Origin: Ophiodon elongatus
Lineage: Eukaryota > Chordata > Actinopteri > Perciformes > Hexagrammidae
Length of the DNA: 64,000 nucleotides
Direction: 5' to 3'
NCBI GenBank assembly: GCA_016806645.1
Contig: JACSYO010000530.1
Span: forward strand, 643,501-707,500
In this document: one piece after another, positions 19,201 to 31,231 of the stretch
How positions within the stretch are numbered: position 1 is the first letter of the stretch
Layout of the letters: each line of letters opens with the position of its first letter
Notes under the pieces: model-generated
Databases searched by the model: none
What the model was told of the DNA's origin: nothing
The model's input: only the letters and a program-made list of their open reading frames with translations
Position numbers and translations under genes: made by a program

Positions 19201-22200
19201 GCATCAAAACAATTTGACAACGCTGGCATCCGAACACCGCTTTTTAACATTTATTTTACAGTTTTAACCATTTCACATGTGGCTGTTTTCGTTGCTAAGA
19301 AAACACACGCTTCACTGCGAGACTTTTTTAAAAAAAAAAAAAAAAGTTAGGGAGCCGGTCATGCCTCCGAGCTCCTTTAATCATTGGCTCTGTTTTATGA
19401 CTTTCGGGGACCTGAACTGCAAACCAACTCCTTGACGGTGTTTTTTTTTAACTTGAACTTGGCCGTGCTATTAAAGGCATTCCAGGCCGGGCAAGAAACT
19501 GAAGAAAATGACTGCTCAGTTCAGAAAAGAACTGGTGAGTTATGAGATCCCACACTACCCACAGGCCCCGGGTAATTTTCAGTCATCCGACACCACCGCT
19601 GCACTCGTGTCGTCACAGATGCCGGAGCTGAAAAAAAAAACCCTGCTGGGAGTTATTTTCAGCTGAGCAAGGAAACAATCATCCTGTCACATCTAAGCTG
19701 TCGCACAAAGGCTCATTAGCCTCTTTGTCCCCGCAGAGACAGGGTGTGAACCTTCTGACTGTTTGGGCCGATTGCTCAACGACCTGTCCCGGAGGAGGAG
19801 GTTCGCGAACTTGGTGCTTGGAGGAACAGAGGTGATGGAGGAGGTCTTTTGCTGTCACGAACCTGGCATGACCGTCTTGTCGCAGGAGACACACTTGGAG
19901 GAGTACTCGTTGCAGTAGCAGTCGCTGCACACCAGCGCCTCCTCCTGGCTGGTGAAGGGCTCGTCGGCCAGAGAGCGGTCGCAGCGGAAACAGCGGAAAC
20001 AGTGCGCGTGGTAATGTCTGTTCTCGTAGAAGAGCTCCTGGAGGAGGAAGAGGAGGAGGAGGAGGAGGAGGAGGAGGATGTCAGGGAGATTACTCTGATC
20101 AAGCACAGTGTAATCATGTGACCTTCCCTTATGTTTGAACATGCTGAATCCTGTACAGTGTGACCTTTGACTCAATGAATCCTGGCCTGATTGGCTCAAC
20201 TAAGGCATTGTTGTCCACCTGGATGGCATCAGATGACGATGAGAAGGCTGATGAGCCCTTAGTCCTTTGAACAAAGACATGCGAGATACCAACTAAGAGA
20301 AGCAACCAGAGGGGGACGACCAAGCCAGCGTATAAAGAGGGAGAACACCGTTTCACCCATTTAAACATTTACGAATACTTTAAAGTGAGACTATGTAGCA
20401 TTTGAAAGAAAAAAATAACACAATTATCCTCTCGTAAAAAAAGTAGTAAAATACATCTTTGCTCAATCGAATATACTATGAGGTTTTGCAGCTACTGTGT
20501 TAGTTGGTCTGGTATGACCAGTAGTTTATGGTGGCTAATGTCCCACATACATCCTGCTGCCGTAAATTCTCATCAAATGTGTGTTAATCCGCAACAGAAA
20601 ATAGTCCCCCCCGACCCAGAAGTACCCCATTTACTAATCTATGCTTACAACGACAAGGATATAAATCAAGAATATCCCTTAGCATTTAAAAAAGATAAAA
20701 GTTTATTCATGACTCATTTCAAAAGATTTATGTCTTCAGTTTGAATTCAAGGGCACGGACAGGACAGAGAAGTCAGATATTAATATGATATTGCATTGTT
20801 GGTCCTCTTACAGGATTTGTATGACGCTAAGAAAAATATGAAAGAACACCAGTTTAATCCTTTAACAAACATTCAATCATCTTACCCCAAACTGTAAGTT
20901 CATAAAAAACACTTGATATGTTATTGTTCCTCACAAGGAGATTATCTATGCGCTGCTCCCCCATCCGCTTGGAGGTCACAAAGTCACGGTCCACCACAGG
21001 ACTCAGTTCCCTGTATTTTAGATGTTTACCGACATGGGAGCCTCAGTCAACCCTAAAGTTTCCGACTTTCCACGACATCCCGCCGTCCTCCAAACAACAT
21101 GAGCGAAAGTCTTTTGTTTTTTTACTTCAAAAATCTGAACAACCCGCTTTGTGACTGTTTTTTCTTCCAACAGCTGCTTGTGTTCCAGTTCATCTGCAGT
21201 TCAGGCGAGCTCTGTGATAAATGGCCTCATTGAGCGATGGCCGAAAAACTTATTTTTGAGGCGTGGAGTTTCACAGTCGAAGAAACAACTAACGCAGAGG
21301 GACGGAGAAGGAAGAGCGATCACTGATGTTATGTCTTGTGCAAGGGAGGGACGGCCAAAGCAAGCAGGAGCGTAATTTACTGCAGTCCCCTCACAGGGAG
21401 GTTATAATTCACAGGACACTGGTGGCCTCGTGGCGTCTGTGGGTGTTTTCTTCGGGACAGTCTTTTCAATTTTCACTGACTAAGGTTTTTACGCAACTTA
21501 GAGGGGATTACAGACAATTTTGGGTTCTGGAAGGAGAGTTTTCCAGGAACGCCAGCTGGTTTGTAAAAGAAGTTAGAAGGTTGATCATAATGCAGTCAGA
21601 CAGGTACAACTTAGTACTCCGCATTCAAAGTGTTATTATTTAAATGGGTTTAAAGTATCAAAAACAAAAGTAGTTGTTACAGAGGCTGTATAGTCATTAC
21701 ATTCTTAAATATAATGTTCTCATTAATAGTGATGCATTATCATCGAGCAGCATTTTAGTGTTGTAGCTGGTTGAGTTCATTTGAACTATTTCATATGCTC
21801 TTGGGTAGTTTTATTTTATTTTAAGAAATACATGATATTGATGATAGAGCTGAAACTATTACTTGATCAACAGAAAATTAATTGGCAACTATTTTGATAG
21901 TTGATTTATCGTAATTTTCCAATGAAATGTCAACTACTTTCTGGTTTCAGTTGAGGATTTGTTGTTTTTCTCTGTTTAAAGACATTTTAAAATGAATATC
22001 TTTGGGGTTTGGCCATTTGAAGATGTCACCTTGGACTTTGGGAAACTGTGTTGGCCATTTTTCACTATTATAGAGGTTTAATAGACCAAATAATCAATCA
22101 ATTAATTCATAAAATAATAGTCAGGATCAATCGACAAAGAAACTTTTTTTTTTAGTTGCAATCTAAATCTCAATCAGTAGTAAGTGGAGTGTAAAAAGTA

Positions 22201-22495
22201 CAATATTTCCCTCTGAACTGTAGTGGAGTAGAAGTAGAAAATAGAAGCAAAAAAAGTTGAAATACTTCATGACTGTACTTAAGTACAGCAGTTGAGTAGA
22301 TGTACTTAGTTACTTTCCACCTCCATAAGCAGCGCTTACCTTGGCATTGTGGCCGATGATTTCTTTACATTCCTGGCAGGTGTTGGCGTACAGGCGGTCG
22401 TAGCAGGGGATGCAGTGAGGGTTGTCCTCCACCTGGATGTATTTGCGTCCGCACAGGGACTCGTTGCAGTTTTTGCAGTCGAACCGCTCACTCAT
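16282..22495 (-). CDS. fhl3: FHL3, four and a half LIM domains protein 3
   Basis: Five coding exons on the minus strand: 22340-22495, 19863-20037, 18759-18928, 17579-17765 and 16282-16433. Lengths 156+175+170+187+152 sum to 840 nt, that is 279 aa, the normal FHL length. Residues 7-31 are the N-terminal half LIM finger (CKNC...CIPC). Four complete LIM domains follow, with zinc-ligand patterns such as CFRCFRC, CVSCDKT, CFVCHGC, CSHCKK, CFLCTGC, CAGCNTA and CFKCSRC. The last domain, GKYVSFEDRQWH...SLVGSGF, is closest to FHL3 in memory, and neighbouring rragc supports FHL3 over FHL2. FHL proteins are adaptors at focal adhesions, sarcomeres and in nuclei, acting with actin, integrins and transcription factors. 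All junctions are GT-AG. The start ATG at 22495 is preceded by an acceptor at 22512. Teleosts may have two fhl3 copies; which one this is cannot be told. Confidence 0.93.
18470..18665. repeat. Teleost dispersed repeat in fhl3 intron
   Basis: Degenerate copy of the family with 'gttagtcgatcgacataatt' and 'aaacacgctctgcttc' modules, related to 21845-22140. It lies upstream of the third-last intron's exon at 18759 (minus strand). Confidence 0.4.
20042..20080 (+). repeat. (GGA)n purine tract beside fhl3 exon 19863-20037
   Basis: A GGA-rich run (GAGGAGGAAGAGGAGG type) lies directly upstream, on the gene strand, of the acceptor of the second coding exon. On the gene strand it reads (TCC)n and so serves as the polypyrimidine tract. 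Confidence 0.7.
21845..22140. repeat. Teleost dispersed repeat (AACTATTTTGATA family)
   Basis: Contains 'gatcaacagaaaattaattg', 'caactattttgatagttg' and 'ttggggtttggccatttga'. This is the best preserved copy of the family in the window and sits in fhl3 intron between coding exons 1 and 2. Confidence 0.6.
22170..22325. repeat. Teleost dispersed repeat (AGTACTTAAGTAC family) abutting fhl3 exon
   Basis: Contains 'gtggagtagaagtagaaa', 'gaaatacttcatgactgtac' and 'gtacttagttactttccacc', a widespread teleost repeat. Relatives are at 36380-36500 and 45915-46080. It ends only about 15 bases from the splice donor of the first fhl3 coding exon (exon end 22340). Confidence 0.6.
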
Positions 22496-23065
22496 GGTGT
22501 CGTTCGTCTGGCTGAGAGAATTCACAGGCCCAGTTTAGCGTTCGCTATCGGCAAGAAGACAGCGCAGGAAGGAGGAGTGAGATTAGTAAGACAGAAAGAG
22601 AGCGAGCAGGAAGAAGGAAGGCAAACAGTTTTTGGACATACAGCTGGGAAATAAAGACCAACGGCCATGTCAAAAACTGGGAGTAAAATAAACATTTTAG
22701 AGCACTATAGACTATGGTGCTTAAAGACAATCAACCCACAAGTTAAAAAGATAATAGGACTAAAAACACACTACAGGCAAAGTGTAGTACAGGACATTAA
22801 ATCAAACATTAAAAGCAGTTGTACAATAAAAAGGTGAGTTTTGAGTCTTGAACATAATTATGGACGTACTGAAGTTAATTTAAGACTTTGGACGATGCAC
22901 CATCAATGACGCTATGGCAGTATCGAGCCTCGATGTGATGAAAACGCGGATCAAAGATTCCGGGATGGGTGGAGTAAAGCTACACGTTTGAAATGGAAAA
23001 AAAAGCTTTTTTGGTTAATGAGATTCGCATGGTGGTCAAACAGAGAGTCTGCTATCGAAAATCAG

Positions 23066-23330
23066 TTAAGTATGCGAGAGTTGGCTCGCATCCACAGTTA
23101 CATTTTTGGCGCCGCAGTCGGTCAGGGTGGAGTGAGGGGCAACGACGGTGTATTTAGTGGAGATGTGGAGTCGGACATCGTCGGCATAGCAGTGGAAGTG
23201 GAGACCATGAAGACGGACGATGTTAACAAAGGGGAGCATGTGGGGCAATGAACGGTGGAGGACCAGGCACTGAACCCTGGGGGACACCTTGGGACAAAGT
23301 GGTGGAGGAGGAGGAGGTGCATACATTTTG
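23066..23330 (-). pseudogene. Non-LTR retrotransposon reverse-transcriptase fragment, broken
   Basis: On the minus strand the sequence encodes GVPQGSV in one frame and HCYADDVRLHIST in another, about 100 bases apart. These are the two hallmark blocks of LINE reverse transcriptases (consensus GVPQGSVLGPLLF and YADDTQLYIST; catalytic YADD). The frame change between them, and a PLL region altered to PPP, show the copy is dead. The motif style fits the L2/CR1/Rex group, but exact family assignment needs a search. No other parts of the element are visible. Confidence 0.7.
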
Positions 23331-23651
23331 GATTTTGGATATCTGTTTATTGATATTCTATATCTACCCATCCTACTTTAACAAAGCATGTTCCACGTTT
23401 CCTGCGAGCAGAGAATGGTTGGAATGAACACTACCTCAGATTTGATTTATTGCAGATCAGGCCTGTAATGATATAACCGCTTCTCCTGTTTCCTCATTAC
23501 TCACTAATAAGTGAAAGCTTATGAGGCTGTGGCTCGCCCTCCTCCTCGTTCTTGTACGAAACCCCCTGCGGCGGTTTGGCATTGAGAAAGAACAACTAAA
23601 CAATATTAATTGTTGGGAGCTGAATTGAAACAGCGCTCTCCATTTCAAAGG

Positions 23652-23703
<52 letters not shown>

Positions 23704-25133
23704 TGGGGCTTTCTGATCTTTGTTTGGCCTGAGTTTAAAGGGCAATACCACTCGTTCATCAAGTCACTCCTTTCAGTAACTCATTTCACTCTACTTCGTT
23801 GGTCCACAGCTCTCAGGAACAAAATAACAAACTTGTGGATGTTTTATTGCTGCAACTTTAGCGGGGTTTTTTTGTCCAAACTAATTATTATGATGTTGAC
23901 AAAGTACTGTATTCAATGACAGCTGTGAACATTTCAATGGAATGATTACCAGGGCTTCCCACTAGACAAACTGGGGAAATAAGGTTTGATTAAGTCCAGT
24001 TTGACTCCAAATATGTGTTTTATTTCATCATATTGACCCTGAAGATGCTGCGTAAAAATAATAGCAACTGGGGGAGAGTCACATCTAAAATGTATGAGAA
24101 AAACGATTGAAGTAATCATAATTCATCTCTTTCTTCACAGACATGCTGAAGATGTGCTGGCCCGTCAGGACTGTAATTGAAAGTCACATGCCAGCAAGCA
24201 CGAAATAAGAAAGAGAAAACACAGGGTTTCAAAATGACAACACTCAGCAATGTTTCATCATAATTTGAGGGTAAAAAGATGTTGACGGGTCGAGTTTTGT
24301 TACATTTGTAAAGTTTGTCGATTATATTTCAAAGTGTAGTTAAGCCCTATATAGTCATTAATGCACTACATGCACTTTATGTAACCTAGACTTCTAAGTT
24401 TGAAGCTGAATGTCTGGACAACCTTCGACCTCCAGTAGTTGGTCAAATGTACTCATCTCAAGAGTCCATTTATCTTGAGAAGTAGCCTCCTTGTACTTCA
24501 TTTAAATAAATGACTTTATTGGGAGCTCTTGGGGCAGAGGAAGGACAGGTGGAAATAAGCCTGGGCACACTGACAATAATATCATCCCGCCATTATTGCT
24601 GAATACAGTGAGGCATTAGCAGGGTATGTGACCCCCATGTTCTGCAGCAGCGAAGGGGAAATGAGCGAGGAAATGAAGTGTGGGAGGTTAAAATCCCCTC
24701 CCGTGGAACAGTTAAGTCAAGCATGCGAGGCTCAAAGAAGATATATACAGTGTGGACGAAGATTATGGATAAGGAGAGGTCTCTTTGGGTATACGTTCAT
24801 GCTCAGGATCACGACGTCTGGAACATTTACAAAGGCAGCCACTTAAATATTTCACTTGGAAACAGTAATTGTTTATAATTTTCTCCCCCCCCCCCTATTT
24901 TGGTCACAGAAGGGCTTTGACATGTTTTTATAGTGTCAGAAAATGGGAGGTGAATTCAACGAAGTGTAGCCAAAGAAACCGTGCGGCTTTCAAATCTCCC
25001 TGAGGGATCGAGGAATGAGTTGAGACCCCCCCTCATCCCCCTTGGAGGACAGCACCGGCTCGGCCTAAACGATGAGAGGACCCAGCGGCTCGGCACAAAC
25101 TAATGAAGGCCACTTGTTTTCTCAGAAACACAT

Positions 25134-25138
<5 letters not shown>

Positions 25139-25174
<36 letters not shown>
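25139..25174 (+). repeat. (TG)n microsatellite
   Basis: About 18 TG units, in fhl3 intron. Confidence 0.95.
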
Positions 25175-25179
<5 letters not shown>

Positions 25180-26420
25180 GTTTTGTTGTGAAGCTGGTTG
25201 GAATTAAAATCACATCACTCATTTACATTTCCAGGTACTGCACTTCATGGTCGGTAACCTCCAAATGTTTTTTTTATATCTGGCCTGCCGAAGGAGTCAT
25301 CGAGAAAGCGCAGTTTACATTCCTCGCGTCCGACTGCTATCAAACATTTTGTTTCTGCAAACCAATGATGCAGCAATCTCGGATAAACATAAAAAGGATA
25401 AACACAGTCTGCTCTCGGTCATGTCCTACAAGCCGATGCAAGAAGCAGAAACTCCCTCTCCGGCCGCGGCTCGCTCGGAGGCCTTTTCTCTCCCAATGCC
25501 ATGTTAGCACAACACAGAGGACATCCCTCACGCTGCATCCCTGCCTGCAGATAACGGCACCGCTTCCTCTTGCAGGGCATCAAGCTGGGTCAACAAAACA
25601 GAGAGGACATCACATCCTCTGTCTGTTTTCTGTCAGATTGCTGTCTGGATTGTGGGGGGGGGGGGGGATCAGCCCAACTTCCCTCCTGAAATGTCTGAAG
25701 GGGGTTCGGGTTTCTATTCTCGTCCATCCATGTCCAACGATGAATGCATGTGACAAAACAATGGGGGGCTTTTCCTTCCGGACATAGTCTTCCCAGTTTT
25801 TGAGCTTTATGTTTCTTTTCCTGAGCCACAACATCTGCGAACACATTCTGTGGTCTCCAGCTGTTGTCTGTCATCAAATTCTCCTTTGGCCGTCCAACAG
25901 GGAATCTGTGTGGGACTCGAGCCAAAACACAAAGGCGTCTAATTAAAACTCCATCGATGTTGAGACCAATATATTTTATGGTTCCTATAGGGCAGTCCGT
26001 TATAACTTTATAGTCAGCTATAAAATAGGGGGGAATATGGTGGGACCCTTACTGTACAAACAGTCGATTGAGAAACCGAGCACTAAGCTTGGAGCAGTGT
26101 TAGCTTAGCTTAGCATAAAGACTGAAAACTTGTTGTTTTTAACACGTTACATCTATAGATTTTGCAATTGCACCGTATGCAAATAGATCGTCTGGCTGAG
26201 TAGACTGACTGGTGTCTAAACATCTGTTAAGAATCTGCCTCATTTCACGCCCTCAACACCGTCTGACACCAACCGTCTGAACCACTGACTCACACACGGA
26301 GGAGGTGTTCACGTTACTCAACAGGTGTCCTCTTGGCTCAAACCCAAGACTACTTGTCGCCCCTGTTCTCCTCCTCCTCAAAGCGTGACATTAAACCAAA
26401 CACTCATCCATCCTGTCTAA

Positions 26421-26423
<3 letters not shown>

Positions 26424-26459
<36 letters not shown>
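26424..26459 (+). repeat. (TC)n microsatellite
   Basis: About 18 TC units, in fhl3 intron. A similar tract with one interruption is at 23657-23703. Confidence 0.95.
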
Positions 26460-26462
<3 letters not shown>

Positions 26463-26912
26463 GTAGCACGGCTGCTGAAACTATTTAAGTCCACAATTCA
26501 CCTTGATGAGAGGACATGTTGAATTCCTCTACCGAAACACTGACCGTCCCGGTGAGAGATTTACAGGAGCCCTTCGTAGTATCAGCCAAATGGCAACTGT
26601 CTCCCAGGATCGGGCCTCCGGTCTCATGTCCCTTCATGGCTCGCTGCTGTTATGTTACACCTCAACAACCTGGACAGTTTCTTATACGAGTGCAGCCAGA
26701 AGCTCTCTACGGGCCATGGGAGCTGCCGCCGCCGGGTGTTACTGTTTATTTTCCCCACCGTGGAGGAATTTAGACTTCATGTCTGAGGTTAGTCCATGAT
26801 GAAAAACCTCTGTCACACGTAATAAAGTCCAGTGGAACATAATGTGTAGGTAAGTGTTAAATCTGTCAGACACACAACATACTAATTCATGCATTATAAA
26901 ACAGCCTCAAGG

Positions 26913-26946
<34 letters not shown>

Positions 26947-27109
26947 GGAGGGAGGATTACATTCCCTGCACACGCTACTGTTCTGTCTGAGACTCTTTGG
27001 CTGTTTTTATGTACTATTAAACTTACAATCACTGTCGTCTCCTTCATTGTAACACCTACTACAGATCTGAGACTTTACGGGCAGTTGAAACAGGGACGCA
27101 GCTAAATAA

Positions 27110-27300
27110 GTCCACTGCTGGATGGATTGTCGTGAAATATTGTAAAGACATTCGTGGTCCTCGGGTGATGTGTCCTAATGAGTTTGGAGCTCCTCTGACT
27201 TTTCTTCTGGCGCCACCATGAGATGGAAATATCTCACGAGACTCGGTTCATGCTCACGTTTGCTCATTAGCATCAAACAGAGAGTAAAGCTGAGGCTGAT
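27110..27300. repeat. Teleost dispersed repeat ('ctggatggattgtcgtgaa' copy)
   Basis: Same family as 4600-5065: 'ctggatggattgtcgtgaaa', 'gacattcgtggtcctcgg' and 'ttctggcgccaccatgag' are recognisable. Confidence 0.55.
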
Positions 27301-28078
27301 CGGGAGTTTTTATCACATTGACATAACTATTCAGACCCTTTGCTGCGACACTACAGCTTTAGTTACTTTCAATATTTGTGATGTTTGACAAGTGAAATCA
27401 GATAGAAACAATGTATAGCTTCTTTTTTATTATTTTTTATTCTCAATATCTCTGACTGGGAAATACCAGTCGGAGGCTGGCGTTGTTTTGCTCGGTTGCT
27501 CATAAACGATAAATACAGCCTTACAGGCTCTCCAATGCTTTAACTTACAATCACTGCTTTCTCTCTGGCCGTGACGCTCATTAAATGACCCAAACTGCGC
27601 ACGCATTCCGTGAAAACGGGGGAAAAAGCGCGTAACAAAGTTGGCTTTTTAATTACCCAGCCCACTTTACTGTTTATTCCCCCTGAAATGGATTAGGGCA
27701 CTTTAACGGCCTCTGAAGCTCAGAACAGTCCTCATATTGTGCAGACTCCCATGGGTTGCATAAATCCCTGGATTTCTTCTTTTTTTGGGGGGTGGGAGGG
27801 GTGGGGGGGCATGGGTGAATGGGAATATTGACAGCGGCACAATACTGCGTGGAACACGCGGCGTCAACAACAACAGAGGAGCCCTGCAGCCGGAACAACA
27901 AGGCCGGTCTCTTGTGGCCATCTGGTGACACGCGCTCCCTTTCATCCGCCCGGTACAAAGACGCGCAGTGTGCTGCGGCTTCCCGCAGATCACGAGGCTA
28001 ATTTGGGGCTGAACGACGCGCACAGATCAACGTGAACGCGCATTGGACATTTTTGTCGTCGCCGATTAAAGATCTCAC

Positions 28079-28135
28079 CGGGATGAATTGCTCCTCCAGG
28101 ACGGTGTCCTGGTGTGTAACATGCTTCGGGGTATG
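28079..28135 (-). other. fhl3: Candidate alternative non-coding first exon of fhl3
   Basis: A good donor (CCCG|GTGAGA, exon end 28079) lies about 80 bases downstream, on the minus strand, of a CArG/TATA-like element (28157-28166) and an AP-1 site. The intervening sequence has no in-frame CDS continuing into fhl3, so it would be a 5' UTR exon splicing to the acceptor at 22512. The start position is a guess from the usual TATA-to-start spacing. GC content is raised from 27800 to 28200. Confidence 0.4.
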
Positions 28136-28156
28136 CTTGCGCGTGAGAATTCGCTT

Positions 28157-28182
28157 CCTTATAAGGCCAAATCAGTGACTCA
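28157..28182 (-). promoter_or_regulatory. fhl3: CArG box and AP-1 site (candidate fhl3 promoter)
   Basis: CCTTATAAGG at 28157-28166 is a perfect CC(A/T)6GG serum response factor site and contains a TATA-like core. TGACTCA at 28176-28182 is a perfect AP-1 site. FHL genes are known SRF-linked muscle genes. Use of this element here is inference from position upstream of a splice donor. Confidence 0.5.
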
Positions 28183-29284
28183 ACCGCGAGGCTGTGCGTC
28201 ATTTTATATGATCATGTCATTAATTCATCTTAAATGCACCAAACCATAACATGATCGGTATCCCTGGATATTAATGACACACAGACCGTTACCCTTAAGC
28301 CCATAACATCAGGGAATAAAGCACCTCCGAAGACGGAATACGTGTCTGGTTTTATTTTATGAGTCTCCAGGCGGCTGCTTGTTTATCCAGTGGAACAATG
28401 TGGGCCGCAGCTGGAGTTTCTCCTCCGAGGCTGTCGACAGAACTGACAGATAGATCTCAGTCAGTCAACAAGTAAACAAGTCACCACCACGCCAAGTCCT
28501 CATCACACAGTGACCTGACACTGAGGCCTCTGGGATGGGGGTCGCGAGATGATTACTGAGGTAAGAAACAAGACAAAAAATTAAGCCTGTGGAATTTTTA
28601 TCAAATTAATTTTTTTAATACTGTACAGTTTTGCTTCCTCTGACTTCTAAAATGCTTTATTTTATGGCTCTATAATATTATAATAATTTACTTGGAAAGA
28701 AGTATGTACTTTGTGGAGAAATTTAGGCCCCCATTTGAATTTCCTTGACAGAAAAACACCATCTGAACTCAAAGATTCATTCTTTTTTTCTTTCGAAAAT
28801 GTTTTCTTCATTGAACAAAAAAAAATGAAACATAAAAGTATTGAGTCCAACAGCAAATTTGGTTACTTGCTATTGAGCTTTCAGCCGCCACATCTCAATC
28901 TCCATCCACAGAGGAAGACGTGGCTGAAAGCTCTGGGACAAAGCCAGAATGTGGACTCATGGATACATTTTTTTGTCAAACTTATTTTTCAGAGGTCAAG
29001 ATGAAACTTTCACACTTATTATGTTCTCCGTATTGGTCTAAATGTTTGCATGTTGCAGCTGACGATTAACTGTAATTGATGAACTGGACGTGTGCCTGAA
29101 CTGTTTACATGAACTGTTTACATTTCACTTATAACTAGTGTCACATTAGATCAGGAAATTTCCAGAATATTATTCAGAATTTACAGACACGGGATGGAAA
29201 GTAAACATTACTTGAGGGTTAAAAGCAACAACATGAGCGACACTGAGAGTCTACATCCACGCTGAACGATCGGTCTGCACTTTG

Positions 29285-29510
29285 AGCGAAATGCTAATGT
29301 AAGCAAGCTAACAAGCTCACCATAAACAAATGCTGACACGCTGACTGTGTTCACCATCAATAATCAGCATTGAGTAATTAGCACAAAACTCCAAGAACCG
29401 CTGAGGCTGATGGGAAGGCCGTTAGGTTTGCAGGTATTTGGTCATAAATCAAATTTTGTGGCCATATTTCCGCGGTGGACCGACTGACATTACCATCCAG
29501 GGCCGAGTGT
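29285..29510. repeat. Teleost dispersed repeat fragment
   Basis: 'cgaaatgctaatgtaagc', 'ccgctgaggctgatggga' and 'gcaggtatttggtcataa' are modules of the same family as 4600-5065, here from its other end. Confidence 0.5.
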
Positions 29511-30109
29511 GGCTAAAAATATAATATGTCAAACGTCCAAATGTTTACGCCAATGACGAAAGAATGAAAGTATACACGGGCAGATTAAACAGATTGTAAT
29601 CAAGTGCGGTCATGAAGTCTCTGGAAATGAAGTACCTTTTGTCGAAGTTACTTTTGGCAGCGTCGCTGTTGCCCTTGGATTGTGTTTGCAGGCAAACGCT
29701 GACCGAAGCAAATAAACAGTCGGCCCGATCTTTTTTGAAAAACGACAGCTATCATCCAAAACAAACACACGAGTAAACATATTTTCCCAGCGGCTGCCAG
29801 CTGGCACCGGACAGTTCAAGTGGCGGGTGTTAATGGTAACAGACGTTTGTTTTCCGAGCGACTGGGCCTGCTGTCTCTGTTTCGTGTTTGCTGCCGGGTG
29901 TGTTTGTTCCTCAGAAAGGCAGAGGATTGGTTTCAAACCGTCACACCTGCACTAGAAACACGGACAGATGATCTGAGGGTTTTGAGCAACTGGAGATTTG
30001 AAAATACAAAAGCAGACTTTTAAAAAAAAAAAGAGACATTTACTCCAAACTGAAGTGGAAACTGTACTCCAGACACATTTGTGACCTTTCCTTTGACTCA
30101 TTGGAGGAG

Positions 30110-30350
30110 CCGTTAGACATTTGAGGAAATGGCTTATCTGCTTTCTTGCCCAGAGTCATAGGAGAAGATTAACGCGTCTCTCTGAGGTCTGGATGGTACA
30201 AATTTAAGCAACAGCCAGCGGCCAGTTAGCTTAGCTTAGCATGGAGCTTGGAAACGGGGGAACAGCCTGCCTCTGAACCGAGGCAACAAAATCCGCCTAT
30301 CAGAATCTCTAAAGCTCAGGAAATAAAACGTAGTATCTTCTTTTGTTTAA
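30110..30350. repeat. Teleost dispersed repeat (TTAGCTTAGCTTAGCAT family), forward copy
   Basis: 'gaaatggcttatctgctttc', 'gttagcttagcttagcat' and 'cttggaaacgggggaacag' are typical modules. An opposite-orientation copy is at 30720-30795. Others are at about 26085-26130 and 52310-52380. Confidence 0.65.
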
Positions 30351-30719
30351 ACGGAACAAAAACAGAAATGTGAAAATGACAAATTTCGGGTTATTTTTCG
30401 AGGGAGTTGAGGAGATGCTCCTGGCTGTTGTTCGCCAAACATATAGTTTCAGCATGTAACACCACAATTGTTCTTTTTCCGTTTCTGTTTGTGTACGGAT
30501 TAAACTTACAAGACAGAATGTGTTAATTAGTACCCTGTAGGCATATTTTCTTTGGGGGCACTTTGCCCTTTGCTTTCAGTCTTTATAGCGAAGCGGATCA
30601 ACTGCTCCATTTTCATTCTGAGGAAATGTTCCCAGCCATTACATAGTCCATCCCGAAAAGAAAATGTATTTTTCGCACTTAAAAAAATGTATATTTAAGA
30701 TGTTGGCTAGTGAGCTACA

Positions 30720-30795
30720 GTGGTGCTGCCTTTGGACAGAGTTAGGCTAGCTGTTTCCCCCTGTTTCCAGTCTTTATGCTAAGCTAAGCTAACCA
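30720..30795. repeat. Teleost dispersed repeat (TTAGCTTAGC family), reverse copy
   Basis: 'gctgtttccccctgtttcc' followed by 'agtctttatgctaagctaag' is the reverse complement of the module at 30110-30350. The two copies form a loose inverted pair about 0.5 kb apart. Confidence 0.6.
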
Positions 30796-31132
30796 ACATG
30801 AGAGTGGTACCAATCTTTTTGTCTCACTCTCAGCAAGACAGCAAGTCAACGCGTTCCCAACTCTTGCCGCGCCGTGCCGCAGAAAGGGGAAATGGAAAAG
30901 GCCGAGGCGTGAGTGAGACTGACTCACGATGAGACTCTGTTGGATTTTTATGACCGACAGTCGCTTTGACAACTCCCCCCCCGCCCCCCCAAAAAAAACA
31001 TCTCCTTTCAACTGCTTTATTTTGTGTCTGGCTCGTCTCCACTGATTGGACACGAGCAGGCCCAACTTTCGCCCAACGCAAGAATCTCAGAGGAATGTGA
31101 CTGTGGTCAAAACGTGGCAAAATCTTGTGGCT

Positions 31133-31231
31133 GAGAAGAAGAAGAAGAAGAAGAAGAAGAAGAAGAAGAAGAAGAAGAAGAAGAAGAAGAAGAAGAAGAA
31201 GAAGAAGAAGAAGAAGAAGAAGAAGAAGAAA
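31133..31231 (+). repeat. (GAA)n trinucleotide microsatellite, about 33 units
   Basis: An uninterrupted GAA/AGA run of nearly 100 bases. On the fhl3 strand it reads (TTC)n. Confidence 0.95.

Larger units (their letters stand above)
22512..28078 (-). other. fhl3: fhl3 5' intron (proximal part)
   Basis: Non-coding by all signs. It holds a LINE reverse-transcriptase relic (23066-23330), (TC)n at 23657-23703 and 26424-26459, (TG)n at 25139-25174 and 26919-26946, and repeat fragments at 26085-26130 and 27110-27300. Open frames in this stretch lack splice support or family resemblance. Confidence 0.6.

Noticed and set aside
16282..22495. FHL2 or FHL1 instead of FHL3
   Set aside because: The last LIM domain (GKYVSFEDRQWH, SLVGSGF) and the neighbouring rragc fit FHL3 better; a tree would settle it.
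25137..25787. 216-residue plus-strand frame starting in a TG repeat
   Set aside because: It begins inside the microsatellite (alternating C and V), has no domain, and lies antisense in fhl3 intron 1.
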